From positions 1 through 38,590 of the forward strand of contig JAGAEN010000017.1 of the NCBI GenBank assembly GCA_017613135.1: a DNA stretch of 38,590 nucleotides, read 5' to 3'. Origin of the DNA: Candidatus Saccharimonadota bacterium (GTDB lineage: Bacteria > Patescibacteriota > Saccharimonadia > Saccharimonadales > Saccharimonadaceae). Both the position numbers and the translations under genes were made by a program. Under the pieces are notes generated by a model. The model was not told where the DNA came from. It worked only from the letters and a program-made list of their open reading frames with translations, and did no database searches. How positions within the stretch are numbered: position 1 is the first letter of the stretch; each line of letters opens with the position of its first letter. This document shows positions 9,563-16,515 of the stretch, one piece after another.

Positions 9563-9781
9563 ATGACAAAATGCCTAGTTTTAGTCAAACCGGGTTCTTC
9601 GCAGGAAAAAGTTTTAAAAACTGCTCCCGGCGAACTCACCGTCTATCTTCGCGCTAAAGCCCACGACGGTGAAGCTAATGATGCCCTTATAGAATCACTC
9701 GCAAAATATTTTGACATCCCCAAAACCACCATCAAAATCACTCGCGGTCAAAAATCAAGAACTAAAATTATCGAGTTTTAA
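9563..9781 (+). CDS. DUF167/YggU-family small protein
   Basis: A 72-residue protein with the family hallmarks: an N-terminal strand V.VKPGSSQEKV, then ELTVYLRAKAHDGEANDALIESLAKYF and a final strand with ITRGQKSRTKII. The AxxxxGxANxxLIxxLA helix and the GxxSRxK motif are diagnostic of UPF0235. Length is normal for compact members. Its biochemical role is unknown; the fold is a small alpha/beta domain. It is a single gene between a divergent surface-protein gene and convergent lysS. Its stop codon and that of lysS share the four bases TTAA (9778-9781), leaving no room for a terminator between them. Confidence 0.85.
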   Translation: MTKCLVLVKPGSSQEKVLKTAPGELTVYLRAKAHDGEANDALIESLAKYFDIPKTTIKITRGQKSRTKIIEF

Positions 9782-11229
9782 TATTCTTTACTTTTAATCA
9801 GTGGGAACGGCACCGCTTCTCGTCCCGTCACCCCTTCAAGTAGCCAGAAATTCCGCTCTGAGTTGCCCCAACCACAAGCCGGCGGCATTCCGTATTCTAG
9901 CATTTCTACAAAATCCATATCGAGCATCTGCGCTTCTTCGTCGCCTGCATCCCGCGCTGCTTGCTGCTCTTTGAATCTTTCTAGCTGATCCAAAGGATCG
10001 TTTAATTCTGAGAACCCATTCCCCATTTCCGTCCCAGCAATAATCGGGTGAAATCTCTCCGTCACCAAAGGATTAGAAGCAGACTTTTTCGCAAGCGGCG
10101 AGAGCGACAACGGCTCCTCTACTAGCCAATACGGTCCGGCTGAAGTTTTGCGAATTAGTTTCCAAACGTGGTCGATTAATCTCGCATCTGATACTTCGAA
10201 GTTCGTCTCCACACCATTTCCCTTCAAAATCTTCACTAGTTGCTCGTGGTCTGGGTGGAACACATCAACACCAAACTTCTCACGTAATAGATCCGCATAG
10301 TTTATTCGCGGCCATTCACAGTCTAAATCAATTTCAAACCCGCCAACATTAAATTTCAAAGTCCCCCAGGTTTCTTTTGCCACATATTTAATCATTTCCT
10401 CGTAGAATTTCATCCCGTCTTCGTAATTCTCGTACGCGGCATAGGCTTCAAATGCAATATGCTCCGGCAAATGCTCATCATCTACGCCTTCATTTCTAAA
10501 CCTCGGTCCGATGTCGTACACCTTTTCAAATCCACCACCGAGAAGTCTTTTAAGTGGTAACTCGTGCGAAATCCGAAGATAAAAATCTTCATCTAGCGCA
10601 TTCATATGCGTAGTAAACGGCGTGGCATCCGCTCCGCCAGTAGTGTGCTCGAGAACCGGAATATTGATCTCGATGTATCCGTGCTGATTCATAAAATCCC
10701 GCGTCGCTTGCCAGAATTTAGAGCGTCGCACCAATCGCTCGCGCACTTCCGGGTTCACATTCATATCTACATAACGCCGACGGTATCGCTCTTCCTTGTT
10801 AGTGAATTTTTCTGGCAAAGGTCGAAGTGATTTGGTAAGAAGTCTCACAAAATTCGAAAAAACTGAAATCTCCCCAGTCTGCGATTTATCTACTACGCCC
10901 GTTGCCTCGACAAAATCTCCAATATCAAGTAGCCGCATATCTTTTGCACCAAACATTCCCTCTGGCGCCTCTTCGTCCACGGCTTTCATAAAAATCTGCA
11001 CTTCACCAGTGTAATCACGTAGTTTCAAAAATACTAGTTTGCCAAATGACCGAATAGCGGTAATTCGCCCCGCCACGCAGACTTCTTGGCCCTTCTTTTC
11101 ATCAAAATGATTGACTACTTCGGCAATTTTAGTATTTCTATGGCTTTTTGACGGGTAAGGCTCTACGCCTCGCTCCCGAATTTCAGCCAGTTTTTTTAAT
11201 CTTTCGTTGCGATAATCTTCGAGTAACAT
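9778..11229 (-). CDS. lysS: Lysyl-tRNA synthetase, class II
   Basis: The enzyme charges tRNA-Lys in an ATP-dependent two-step reaction. The 483-residue protein has the N-terminal OB-fold anticodon-binding domain (about 50-135, VAGRITAIRSFGKLVFLKLRD), then the class II catalytic core: motif 2 FRNEG at 244-248 followed by HLPEH, and motif 3 region GWGNSER (453-459) near the C-terminus. The GTEMGNGFSELNDPLDQ segment (399-413) is a typical LysRS signature. The ATG is preceded by TATAAT ending 6 bases upstream and no Shine-Dalgarno. It lies 18 bases after greA on the same strand, and greA-lysS is a common pairing. It may be transcribed both from the greA promoter and from its own. Confidence 0.97.
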   Translation of the reverse strand: MLLEDYRNERLKKLAEIRERGVEPYPSKSHRNTKIAEVVNHFDEKKGQEVCVAGRITAIRSFGKLVFLKLRDYTGEVQIFMKAVDEEAPEGMFGAKDMRLLDIGDFVEATGVVDKSQTGEISVFSNFVRLLTKSLRPLPEKFTNKEERYRRRYVDMNVNPEVRERLVRRSKFWQATRDFMNQHGYIEINIPVLEHTTGGADATPFTTHMNALDEDFYLRISHELPLKRLLGGGFEKVYDIGPRFRNEGVDDEHLPEHIAFEAYAAYENYEDGMKFYEEMIKYVAKETWGTLKFNVGGFEIDLDCEWPRINYADLLREKFGVDVFHPDHEQLVKILKGNGVETNFEVSDARLIDHVWKLIRKTSAGPYWLVEEPLSLSPLAKKSASNPLVTERFHPIIAGTEMGNGFSELNDPLDQLERFKEQQAARDAGDEEAQMLDMDFVEMLEYGMPPACGWGNSERNFWLLEGVTGREAVPFPLIKSKEY

Positions 11230-11235
11230 AAAATA

Positions 11236-11264
11236 ATTATACTATAATTATTTTATCTCGACAA
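11236..11264 (-). promoter_or_regulatory. Promoter of lysS (leaderless)
   Basis: TTGTCG (11264-11259), 17 bases, TATAAT (11241-11236) on the minus strand, overlapping the 3' end of greA. Only 6 bases separate the box from the lysS ATG. The same TTGTCG -35 hexamer at the same spacing is found at rpsL. Confidence 0.6.
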
Positions 11265-11694
11265 TCTTAACCTTTTTATCGTTAAAATCGATCTCTTCAC
11301 CAGCCTTATGCCCGAGCACGGCCTTACCAATCGGCGAAGCATCGGAAATCTTACCCTCTAAGGGGTTGGCTTCAGTAGCACCCACCAAGGTATAAGTCAC
11401 TTCGCGTCCGCCCATATCAAGTACCACTGTCGCGCCTAGGGCTACGGCATTTTTCTTCCCGCCCCGAATTATCTTAGCGTTTTTCAGAATATCCTGAATT
11501 TCGAGAATCCTTCCTTCGGCGATTTTCTGCTCGTTGCGCGCCGACGAGTATTCCTCGTTTTCCGACAAATCACCAAAAGCTCGTGCCGTAGCGATTCTCT
11601 CGGCAATTGCTGGGCGATTCTTAATTAATTCATCTAATTCTTTTTCTAAATCTTTTTTGCCCTCGGCAGTCAGACTGATACTTTTTTTAATCAT
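11248..11694 (-). CDS. greA: Transcription elongation factor GreA
   Basis: GreA enters the RNA polymerase secondary channel and stimulates cleavage of backtracked RNA. At 148 residues it is slightly shorter than the ~158 usual. The N-terminal coiled coil carries the tip motif ARAFGDLSENEEY (38-50) with the conserved acidic Asp/Glu pair. The C-terminal globular domain shows the usual VLGHKAGEEI ending (about 128-137). A GGAG Shine-Dalgarno lies 8 bases before the ATG. The gene has its own promoter just after the proS stop and is followed 18 bases later by lysS. Confidence 0.96.
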   Translation of the reverse strand: MIKKSISLTAEGKKDLEKELDELIKNRPAIAERIATARAFGDLSENEEYSSARNEQKIAEGRILEIQDILKNAKIIRGGKKNAVALGATVVLDMGGREVTYTLVGATEANPLEGKISDASPIGKAVLGHKAGEEIDFNDKKVKIVEIK

Positions 11695-11722
11695 AGTAGT
11701 AACTCCAACTTAAAACTTTATA

Positions 11723-11751
11723 AGTTTAGCCTATATTCACGCTAATGTCAA
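11723..11751 (-). promoter_or_regulatory. Promoter of greA
   Basis: Perfect TTGACA (11751-11746) followed after 17 bases by TAAACT (11728-11723) on the minus strand. It begins three bases past the proS stop codon. The predicted leader is about 22 bases with a GGAG ribosome site. Confidence 0.5.
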
Positions 11752-11753
11752 TA

Positions 11754-12971
11754 CTATATTTCGGTTAATTTGATAAGACGTGGTTCACCCGTCCGGCGGT
11801 CGGTCACTTCGGCAGATTCTTCGGCTAGAGTCTTGTCAGAAATCACCACACGGTAAGGGATGCCTAGCAATTCTGCATCAGCAAACTTTTCGCCAGGTCT
11901 CACGTCGCGGTCGTCAAACAGTACCAAGTCCTCGTGCTCTTTATACCATTTTTCTGCCTCGTGCATACCATTCTCGCCAATACCTACCAAATAGTATTTA
12001 AATGGCGCCACTGCTTCCGGCCAGACTAGACCTTTGTCATCCGCAAATTTCTCCGCAATTACTCCCATCACTCGCGACACGCCAATCCCGTAGCAACCCA
12101 TATACACGGTCTTCATTTCGTTATTTTCTGAAGAAAATTTGAGACCAAGTGGCTCAGAATATTTAAATTTCAACTTAAAGATATTCCCCACCTCTGCCGC
12201 TGTAGTTTCGGCAAACTCTGCGCCTTTCACTCCAAGGTCCTCTAGTACTTCGTCATTGTAAACTTCTTTATTTAAAACTACAGAATGGTCACTATTATAA
12301 TAAATCGTATCTTCCCCGACCGGCAGCACCGTCTGATATTCGTGCGAGTATTTGGCAAAAATCCCCCCACTCGCAAAAGTCTCATAGGTGTCATTTCCTA
12401 GCCCCAGTTTCTCAAAAATTCGTGCGTAAGCCTTCTCCACCTCCGCATAAAACTTGTCTAAATCTTCTTCTGAAGCGTGAAAACTATAAAGATCTTTCAT
12501 CAAAAACTCGCGCCCGCGCATCAGCCCCGACTTAGCCCGGAGTTCATTTCTAAATTTCGTCTGAAATTGATAAACATAAAGTGGTAAATCCTTGTAGCTA
12601 GAAATATAAGATTTCAGCATATTTACCATTGGCTCTTCGTGAGTTGGCGCCAGTCCCAAAGCCCCACCAGAAGAAAGTTCTGTTTTAAACCAAATATCCA
12701 CTTCTTGATCCGAGAACCGGCCTGTTTTTTCCCATGGTTCTGGGTTTTGAAGAGAAGACATTAGTACTTCCTCGCAACCAAGCGCATTTAATTCTTCACG
12801 GATGATTTTTTTGATGTTTTCAATCACTCGAAGTCCCAGTGGCAAATAGTCGTATACCCCCGCCATCTCTTTATGAATATAGCCAGCTCGAGAAAGCAAA
12901 GCTCCATTTCGCGCCAATTCATCCTTCGGCGCTTCCCTTAATGTTTTTACAAAAGATTTAGATAGTCTCAT
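11754..12971 (-). CDS. proS: Prolyl-tRNA synthetase, short form without the editing insertion
   Basis: Class II synthetase for proline. Starting at the ATG at 12971 it has 405 residues. An upstream ATG at 12992 is rejected because a TGTGGTATAAT -10 overlaps its first codons and MRLSKSF is the typical beginning. Motif 2 FRNE is at 140-143, with RGREFLMKDLYSF after it, and motif 3 GIGVSR at 295-300. A C-terminal anticodon domain begins near 325. Bacterial-type ProRS normally has ~570 residues because of a ~180-residue YbaK-like editing domain between motifs 2 and 3. Here only ~130 residues separate them, so cis-editing of Ala-tRNA-Pro is probably absent. It follows rseP and the CPBP gene, as in the Bacillus rasP-proS order. 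Confidence 0.95.
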   Translation of the reverse strand: MRLSKSFVKTLREAPKDELARNGALLSRAGYIHKEMAGVYDYLPLGLRVIENIKKIIREELNALGCEEVLMSSLQNPEPWEKTGRFSDQEVDIWFKTELSSGGALGLAPTHEEPMVNMLKSYISSYKDLPLYVYQFQTKFRNELRAKSGLMRGREFLMKDLYSFHASEEDLDKFYAEVEKAYARIFEKLGLGNDTYETFASGGIFAKYSHEYQTVLPVGEDTIYYNSDHSVVLNKEVYNDEVLEDLGVKGAEFAETTAAEVGNIFKLKFKYSEPLGLKFSSENNEMKTVYMGCYGIGVSRVMGVIAEKFADDKGLVWPEAVAPFKYYLVGIGENGMHEAEKWYKEHEDLVLFDDRDVRPGEKFADAELLGIPYRVVISDKTLAEESAEVTDRRTGEPRLIKLTEI

Positions 12972-12980
12972 AATACCCCC

Positions 12981-13047
12981 ATTATACCACACACCTAAGA
13001 AAAATATTTTATCCTTTAATTATAACACAACCATTATAAAAATTCAA
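12981..13047 (-). promoter_or_regulatory. Two candidate proS promoters
   Basis: An upstream pair, TTGAAT (13047-13042), 17 bases, TATAAT (13024-13019; extended TGT before it), would give a ~40-base leader. A second extended -10, TGTGGTATAAT (12991-12981), ends 9 bases before the ATG and would give a leader of only 2-4 bases. Which one is used cannot be told from sequence. Confidence 0.5.
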
Positions 13048-13061
13048 GTTTTACCCCTATC

Positions 13062-13853
13062 CTAGCCCACGCCAAGAACATACAAAAGATAAAACGCCAC
13101 TCCGTTTTTGACCATATGAGCGAGAATTCCAGCATAAATCGTCCCAGTTACCTCGCGAAGAGCACAAGCGACTACCGAGAGTGCAAATACGTTTACCCCC
13201 ACATTCCACTGGAGATGTACAGCTCCAAACAACACTGACACAATCAAGATTGACAGCACTATATTATATTGTTCCGGGATCTTATCGTGTAGTGTTACGC
13301 GAATTTTGCCATAAAGCCACCCTCGGAAAATAATCTCTTCCGCAATCGGTGCTACTACTACCAAGGTGAAAAACGCAATCACTCTATCTCCGCCACTCAT
13401 GTATACACTAAACCCGACATCTTGCACTTCTTCAGCGTTAAACCACGGGAAAAGCGTAAAAATGTAAATCAGCCCCGCCGCGAGTAGTGTCGAAGCAATA
13501 AATCCTACCGGCCCCAGCCCTACATCAGTCCAGGTCGGCCAGCCAGTAAGACCCAAATCCTCGCGTGATGTTTTTTTAACCACTACTTTCTTAGAAGAGG
13601 CCTTCTTACTAGTGCGACTTATCACTCTCGGCGGCACCCAGATAATCAGCGCCATCGCAAGTACATAACTCACCGCCGAATATACTGCAGTCCAGACTGG
13701 CTGAGTGAATCTATCCACCCCAAGCATCCAAATCATCAAAAATCCAATCGCAAATTGCACCGCAATCACTGACACCGCCACCCAGAGACACATTAAGAAA
13801 ACCTTCCCCACGACACTCCAGTCAAATTGTGCTATCTTTTTCTTACCACCCAT
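13062..13853 (-). CDS. CPBP-family (Rce1/Abi-type) intramembrane metalloprotease
   Basis: The 263-residue polytopic membrane protein carries the three CPBP motifs: EEIIFRG (Glu172-Glu173, Arg177), FGAVHLQ (His213) and AHMVKNG (His246). These glutamates and histidines form the presumed metal site in the Abi/CAAX-protease superfamily. About six hydrophobic segments are visible, with a basic cytoplasmic loop (SRTSKKASSKKVVVKK, 79-94) between the second and third. Its start codon directly abuts the rseP stop, so the two intramembrane proteases are translated as neighbours and probably act on membrane substrates together. Substrate unknown; in other bacteria relatives act in bacteriocin immunity or processing. 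Confidence 0.88.
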   Translation of the reverse strand: MGGKKKIAQFDWSVVGKVFLMCLWVAVSVIAVQFAIGFLMIWMLGVDRFTQPVWTAVYSAVSYVLAMALIIWVPPRVISRTSKKASSKKVVVKKTSREDLGLTGWPTWTDVGLGPVGFIASTLLAAGLIYIFTLFPWFNAEEVQDVGFSVYMSGGDRVIAFFTLVVVAPIAEEIIFRGWLYGKIRVTLHDKIPEQYNIVLSILIVSVLFGAVHLQWNVGVNVFALSVVACALREVTGTIYAGILAHMVKNGVAFYLLYVLGVG

Positions 13854-15167
13854 CTAGAAAAACCTCGTAATATCTAAAATTGTTACAATAAACATGATAA
13901 TAAGAAGTACGATAAAGGCGCGCGCCACGATTTTCTCCTCCGCCTCCTTTGTAAGCTTTTTACGACGGAGTTTATAAATCGTGATGAGAAGCCACCGCCC
14001 ACCATCAAGCGCCGGAATTGGTAAAATATTCATACAGGCTAGAGATACCGAAATCAGTGCCGCGAGAAAAGCCAGATTTGCCGGACCAGCCGAAGTAAAG
14101 GCTGGGAACAATACACCGATGATGCCTACCGGCCCCGACACCGAATCGCCCACCGACGAAATTGCTTCTTGCCCTTCTTGCCGTACGTTAGCATCAAAAC
14201 TAAAGAGTGATCCGACGCCACGCACCAGATTCCACACCATAATTCCGAGACCTTTAAAAGTTTCGCCGGTAAGTTGCGCGGTGAGGCCCAGCCCCACAAT
14301 CGGTGCCGACCAAGTAGAATACGAAAACTGTTCTGTGCTTTTCATTGTCACGCCGAGGAGATATTCCGAACCCTCAGGATTTAATACCACCTCCACATCT
14401 GAGGTTACCATTTCTTCGCCTTCTTCAAGACACGGGCAAGGCTCCATATAACAATCCGGCTGATCGATACACACCGTCTCTAGTCGCCGAATTGTATAAA
14501 CCACCGGCTCCCCAGCGTGCTCATCGTTATAATCCGTAATATCGCTAGCGTAAATCACCGGCTTACCATCTACGGCAATAATCTTATCACCGGTCAATAA
14601 CCCCGCTACTTCTGCCGGCGAATTCTCCGCTACTGACGTAATCTCGACCGGCGACGAAGAAGTCTTAGTATCGGACTCCACCGTGAATTGCCCATCTAGA
14701 AATAGTGGCATTCCCGTCCACGCCAAAATCGTGAAAATCACAAATGCCGTCAGCCAGTTCATCAAGACACCGCCAAATAAAATCTTGGTTTTTTTCCAAA
14801 AACTCGCCGCGCCAAACGTCCCCGCTCGCGTGTCCGCCGCCGACTCCCCATCCATCTGGCAAAACCCGCCAATCGGCAGCCAGTTGAGACTAAAAATCAT
14901 CCCCTTCTGCGCCAAACTTTTATCGTCCGGGCTAGAATACACTACCTTAGAGATTTTCTCTTTTTTCCACTCAGACTTCGGCAACCGATGCCACTTACCG
15001 GTTTTCGGGTCCTTCACCCAAGCAATCGCCCGCGGCGGAAAACCAATCCCAAATTCTAGCACATTTACGCCATTTCGTCGCGCTAAAATAAAATGCCCAA
15101 ACTCGTGCACAATTACGAGAAGTGTTAGCACTATAAGACCAACAATAATTCCAAAAAATATATCCAT
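13854..15167 (-). CDS. rseP: RseP/RasP-type site-2 intramembrane zinc metalloprotease
   Basis: The first membrane helix carries the zinc-binding HEFGH (residues 21-25) and the last catalytic helix has NILPIPALDGGRW (380-392) with the third metal ligand Asp388, so the active site looks intact. Between them is a single PDZ-like domain (about 170-225: ENSPAEVAGLLTGDKIIAVDGKPV) and then a short cysteine-containing loop (CIDQPDCYMEPCPCLEE). At 437 residues it is of normal size. Site-2 proteases clear signal peptides and release membrane-bound regulators. It sits between uppS and the CPBP gene in the conserved frr-uppS-rseP-proS order. TATAAT (15180-15175) ends 7 bases before the ATG with no Shine-Dalgarno, predicting a leaderless transcript. 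Confidence 0.95.
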   Translation of the reverse strand: MDIFFGIIVGLIVLTLLVIVHEFGHFILARRNGVNVLEFGIGFPPRAIAWVKDPKTGKWHRLPKSEWKKEKISKVVYSSPDDKSLAQKGMIFSLNWLPIGGFCQMDGESAADTRAGTFGAASFWKKTKILFGGVLMNWLTAFVIFTILAWTGMPLFLDGQFTVESDTKTSSSPVEITSVAENSPAEVAGLLTGDKIIAVDGKPVIYASDITDYNDEHAGEPVVYTIRRLETVCIDQPDCYMEPCPCLEEGEEMVTSDVEVVLNPEGSEYLLGVTMKSTEQFSYSTWSAPIVGLGLTAQLTGETFKGLGIMVWNLVRGVGSLFSFDANVRQEGQEAISSVGDSVSGPVGIIGVLFPAFTSAGPANLAFLAALISVSLACMNILPIPALDGGRWLLITIYKLRRKKLTKEAEEKIVARAFIVLLIIMFIVTILDITRFF

Positions 15168-15174
15168 AAACTTA

Positions 15175-15180
15175 ATTATA
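15175..15180 (-). promoter_or_regulatory. -10 box of rseP (leaderless)
   Basis: TATAAT on the minus strand lies in the 15-base gap between uppS and rseP, 7 bases before the ATG. No good -35 was found at 16-18 bases upstream, so this is weaker than the uvrB or uvrC examples. Confidence 0.4.
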
Positions 15181-15182
15181 CA

Positions 15183-15851
15183 TTATTTCCCGAATCTGCG
15201 GTTGCGATTTTCGTAAATTTTCAGGATTTCTTTAACATCTTCCCCCTCCATCTCTGGGAAGTATTTTTTCAAAAACAAAAACTCCGCATAAGCCGCTCGC
15301 CAAAGCATGAATCCTGAAAGTCGCTCTTCGCCCGAAGTTCTCACTACCATATCGATATTAGGTATCTCAGGATGATACAAATGCTTTCTGATGGTTTCCG
15401 GTGTAATCTCACCCTCCGAGGCTGCAATAGTTGCCGCATCGGCGATTTCCTGCTCACCACCATAATTAAAACAAAAACAAACTGTAATGCCAGTGCAATC
15501 CGCCGTTAGTTTCTCAGCTTCTTCGATTGTGCTAGCGAGTTTTGGCGAAATTCGATTCTTAGAACCTAGAATTATCATCCGCGCGTTGTTTTCTTTTAGT
15601 TCCTTGGCGTATTTTAGAATTCGCGTTTCCGCGAGTTTCATAATATAACTCACCTCGTCTGCCGAGCGCCCCCAGTTTTCTGTCGAAAACACATAAAAAG
15701 TCAGATATTTGATGCCGGCTTTGTCTGCTGCACCGACTAATTTTTTAATTGCATCAAGGCCTCGCTTGTGACCTTCAATTGTAGGCAGACCCTGTGCCTT
15801 GGCCCAACGTCGATTCCCGTCCGCGATAATTCCTAGGTGTTGTAATGTCAT
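15183..15851 (-). CDS. uppS: Isoprenyl transferase (undecaprenyl diphosphate synthase family)
   Basis: cis-Prenyltransferase that condenses isopentenyl diphosphate onto an allylic primer to make the lipid carrier for peptidoglycan and glycan precursors. The 222-residue protein starts with HLGIIADGNRRWAK, containing the catalytic Asp of the DGN.RWA motif. It continues with FYVFSTENW and ends with the substrate-binding signature RTSGEERLSGFMLWRAAYAEFLF. It overlaps frr by four bases (ATGA, 15848-15851), so translation is coupled. cdsA and dxr, which usually follow it, are absent here. Confidence 0.95.
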   Translation of the reverse strand: MTLQHLGIIADGNRRWAKAQGLPTIEGHKRGLDAIKKLVGAADKAGIKYLTFYVFSTENWGRSADEVSYIMKLAETRILKYAKELKENNARMIILGSKNRISPKLASTIEEAEKLTADCTGITVCFCFNYGGEQEIADAATIAASEGEITPETIRKHLYHPEIPNIDMVVRTSGEERLSGFMLWRAAYAEFLFLKKYFPEMEGEDVKEILKIYENRNRRFGK

Positions 15852-16393
15852 AATTTCATTATCTCTTCCGACTTGGACTTAAATGCCGCGTCGATTTTAT
15901 CGGTAAATTCTTTAGTTAAATCGTCAATTTCCTTTTCTGCACGCTTTTTTACATCTTCACTCAAATCTTCCGCCGCCTTCAAGCCTTTGCGTGCGTCTTC
16001 ACGGACGTTTCGAAGTGCAACTTTTGCCTGCTCTACTTTCGCCGAAGCGTTCTTCACGATTTCTTTGCGGCGCTCCTCAGTAAGAGCCGGAATTGGCACG
16101 CGCACTACCCGCCCATCATCAGCTGGATTAAGTCCAAGAGCTTGATCTGCCCGAATCGCCGAGGCAATCGCCTGAATTGTCGAAGGGTCAAATGGCGTAA
16201 TCACGAGCAGTGTCGCATCTGCCGCCGTCACATTTGCCACTTGATTTAATGGCATAAATTGCCCGTACGCCTCCACCTTAATCGAAGACAGCATATCTGG
16301 ATGTGCCCTGCCAGTGCGCACTTTCTTCATTTCATCATTAAATCGCGCCGCGACTTCCTCCATCGCCTTGCGTTCCTTGCTAGTGTCAAACAT
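15848..16393 (-). CDS. frr: Ribosome recycling factor
   Basis: RRF splits post-termination ribosomes with EF-G. The correct start is the ATG at 16393 (MFDTSKERKAMEE, 181 residues), preceded at 5 bases by AAGGAG. A more upstream ATG at 16432 falls inside the extended -10 box and is rejected. The sequence shows the canonical long three-helix bundle: KVRTGRAHPDML, then VPIPALTEERRKEIVK and VRNVREDA-like (ALRNVREDARKGLKAAE). Its TGA stop overlaps the uppS start, which also shows that UGA is a stop codon in this organism. Confidence 0.96.
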   Translation of the reverse strand: MFDTSKERKAMEEVAARFNDEMKKVRTGRAHPDMLSSIKVEAYGQFMPLNQVANVTAADATLLVITPFDPSTIQAIASAIRADQALGLNPADDGRVVRVPIPALTEERRKEIVKNASAKVEQAKVALRNVREDARKGLKAAEDLSEDVKKRAEKEIDDLTKEFTDKIDAAFKSKSEEIMKL

Positions 16394-16417
16394 AAAAACT
16401 CCTTGTTTATAATTATT

Positions 16418-16426
16418 ATTATACCA
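16418..16426 (-). promoter_or_regulatory. Extended -10 promoter of frr
   Basis: TGGTATAAT on the minus strand, with a leader of about 18 bases containing AAGGAG (16404-16399). The region is shared with the divergent promoter of the surface gene at 16516. Confidence 0.6.
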
Positions 16427-16448
16427 TGTCATTTCTTTTTAAAAGTAC

Positions 16449-16477
16449 TTGACATTTATTTATAGACGTAATATAAC
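16449..16477 (+). promoter_or_regulatory. Promoter of the FISUMP surface-protein gene
   Basis: TTGACA (16449-16454), 17 bases, TATAAC (16472-16477). The predicted leader is about 32 bases and contains an AAGGA ribosome site close to the ATG at 16516. This is among the strongest consensus promoters in the window. Confidence 0.7.
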
Positions 16478-16515
16478 CATAAGTATAAAAGTCGTACACA
16501 AAAAGGAAAACTAAT

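Noticed and set aside
13062-13853. Bacteriocin-immunity function for the CPBP protein
   Set aside because: No bacteriocin or precursor gene is nearby; position beside rseP only supports a general intramembrane protease.
15848-15851. Alternative genetic code (UGA as glycine, as in Gracilibacteria/Absconditabacteria)
   Set aside because: frr ends at TGA at its normal length, in an ATGA overlap with uppS.
16394-16432. Longer frr reading from 16432
   Set aside because: Its first codons overlap the TGGTATAAT promoter; AAGGAG is placed correctly for the ATG at 16393.
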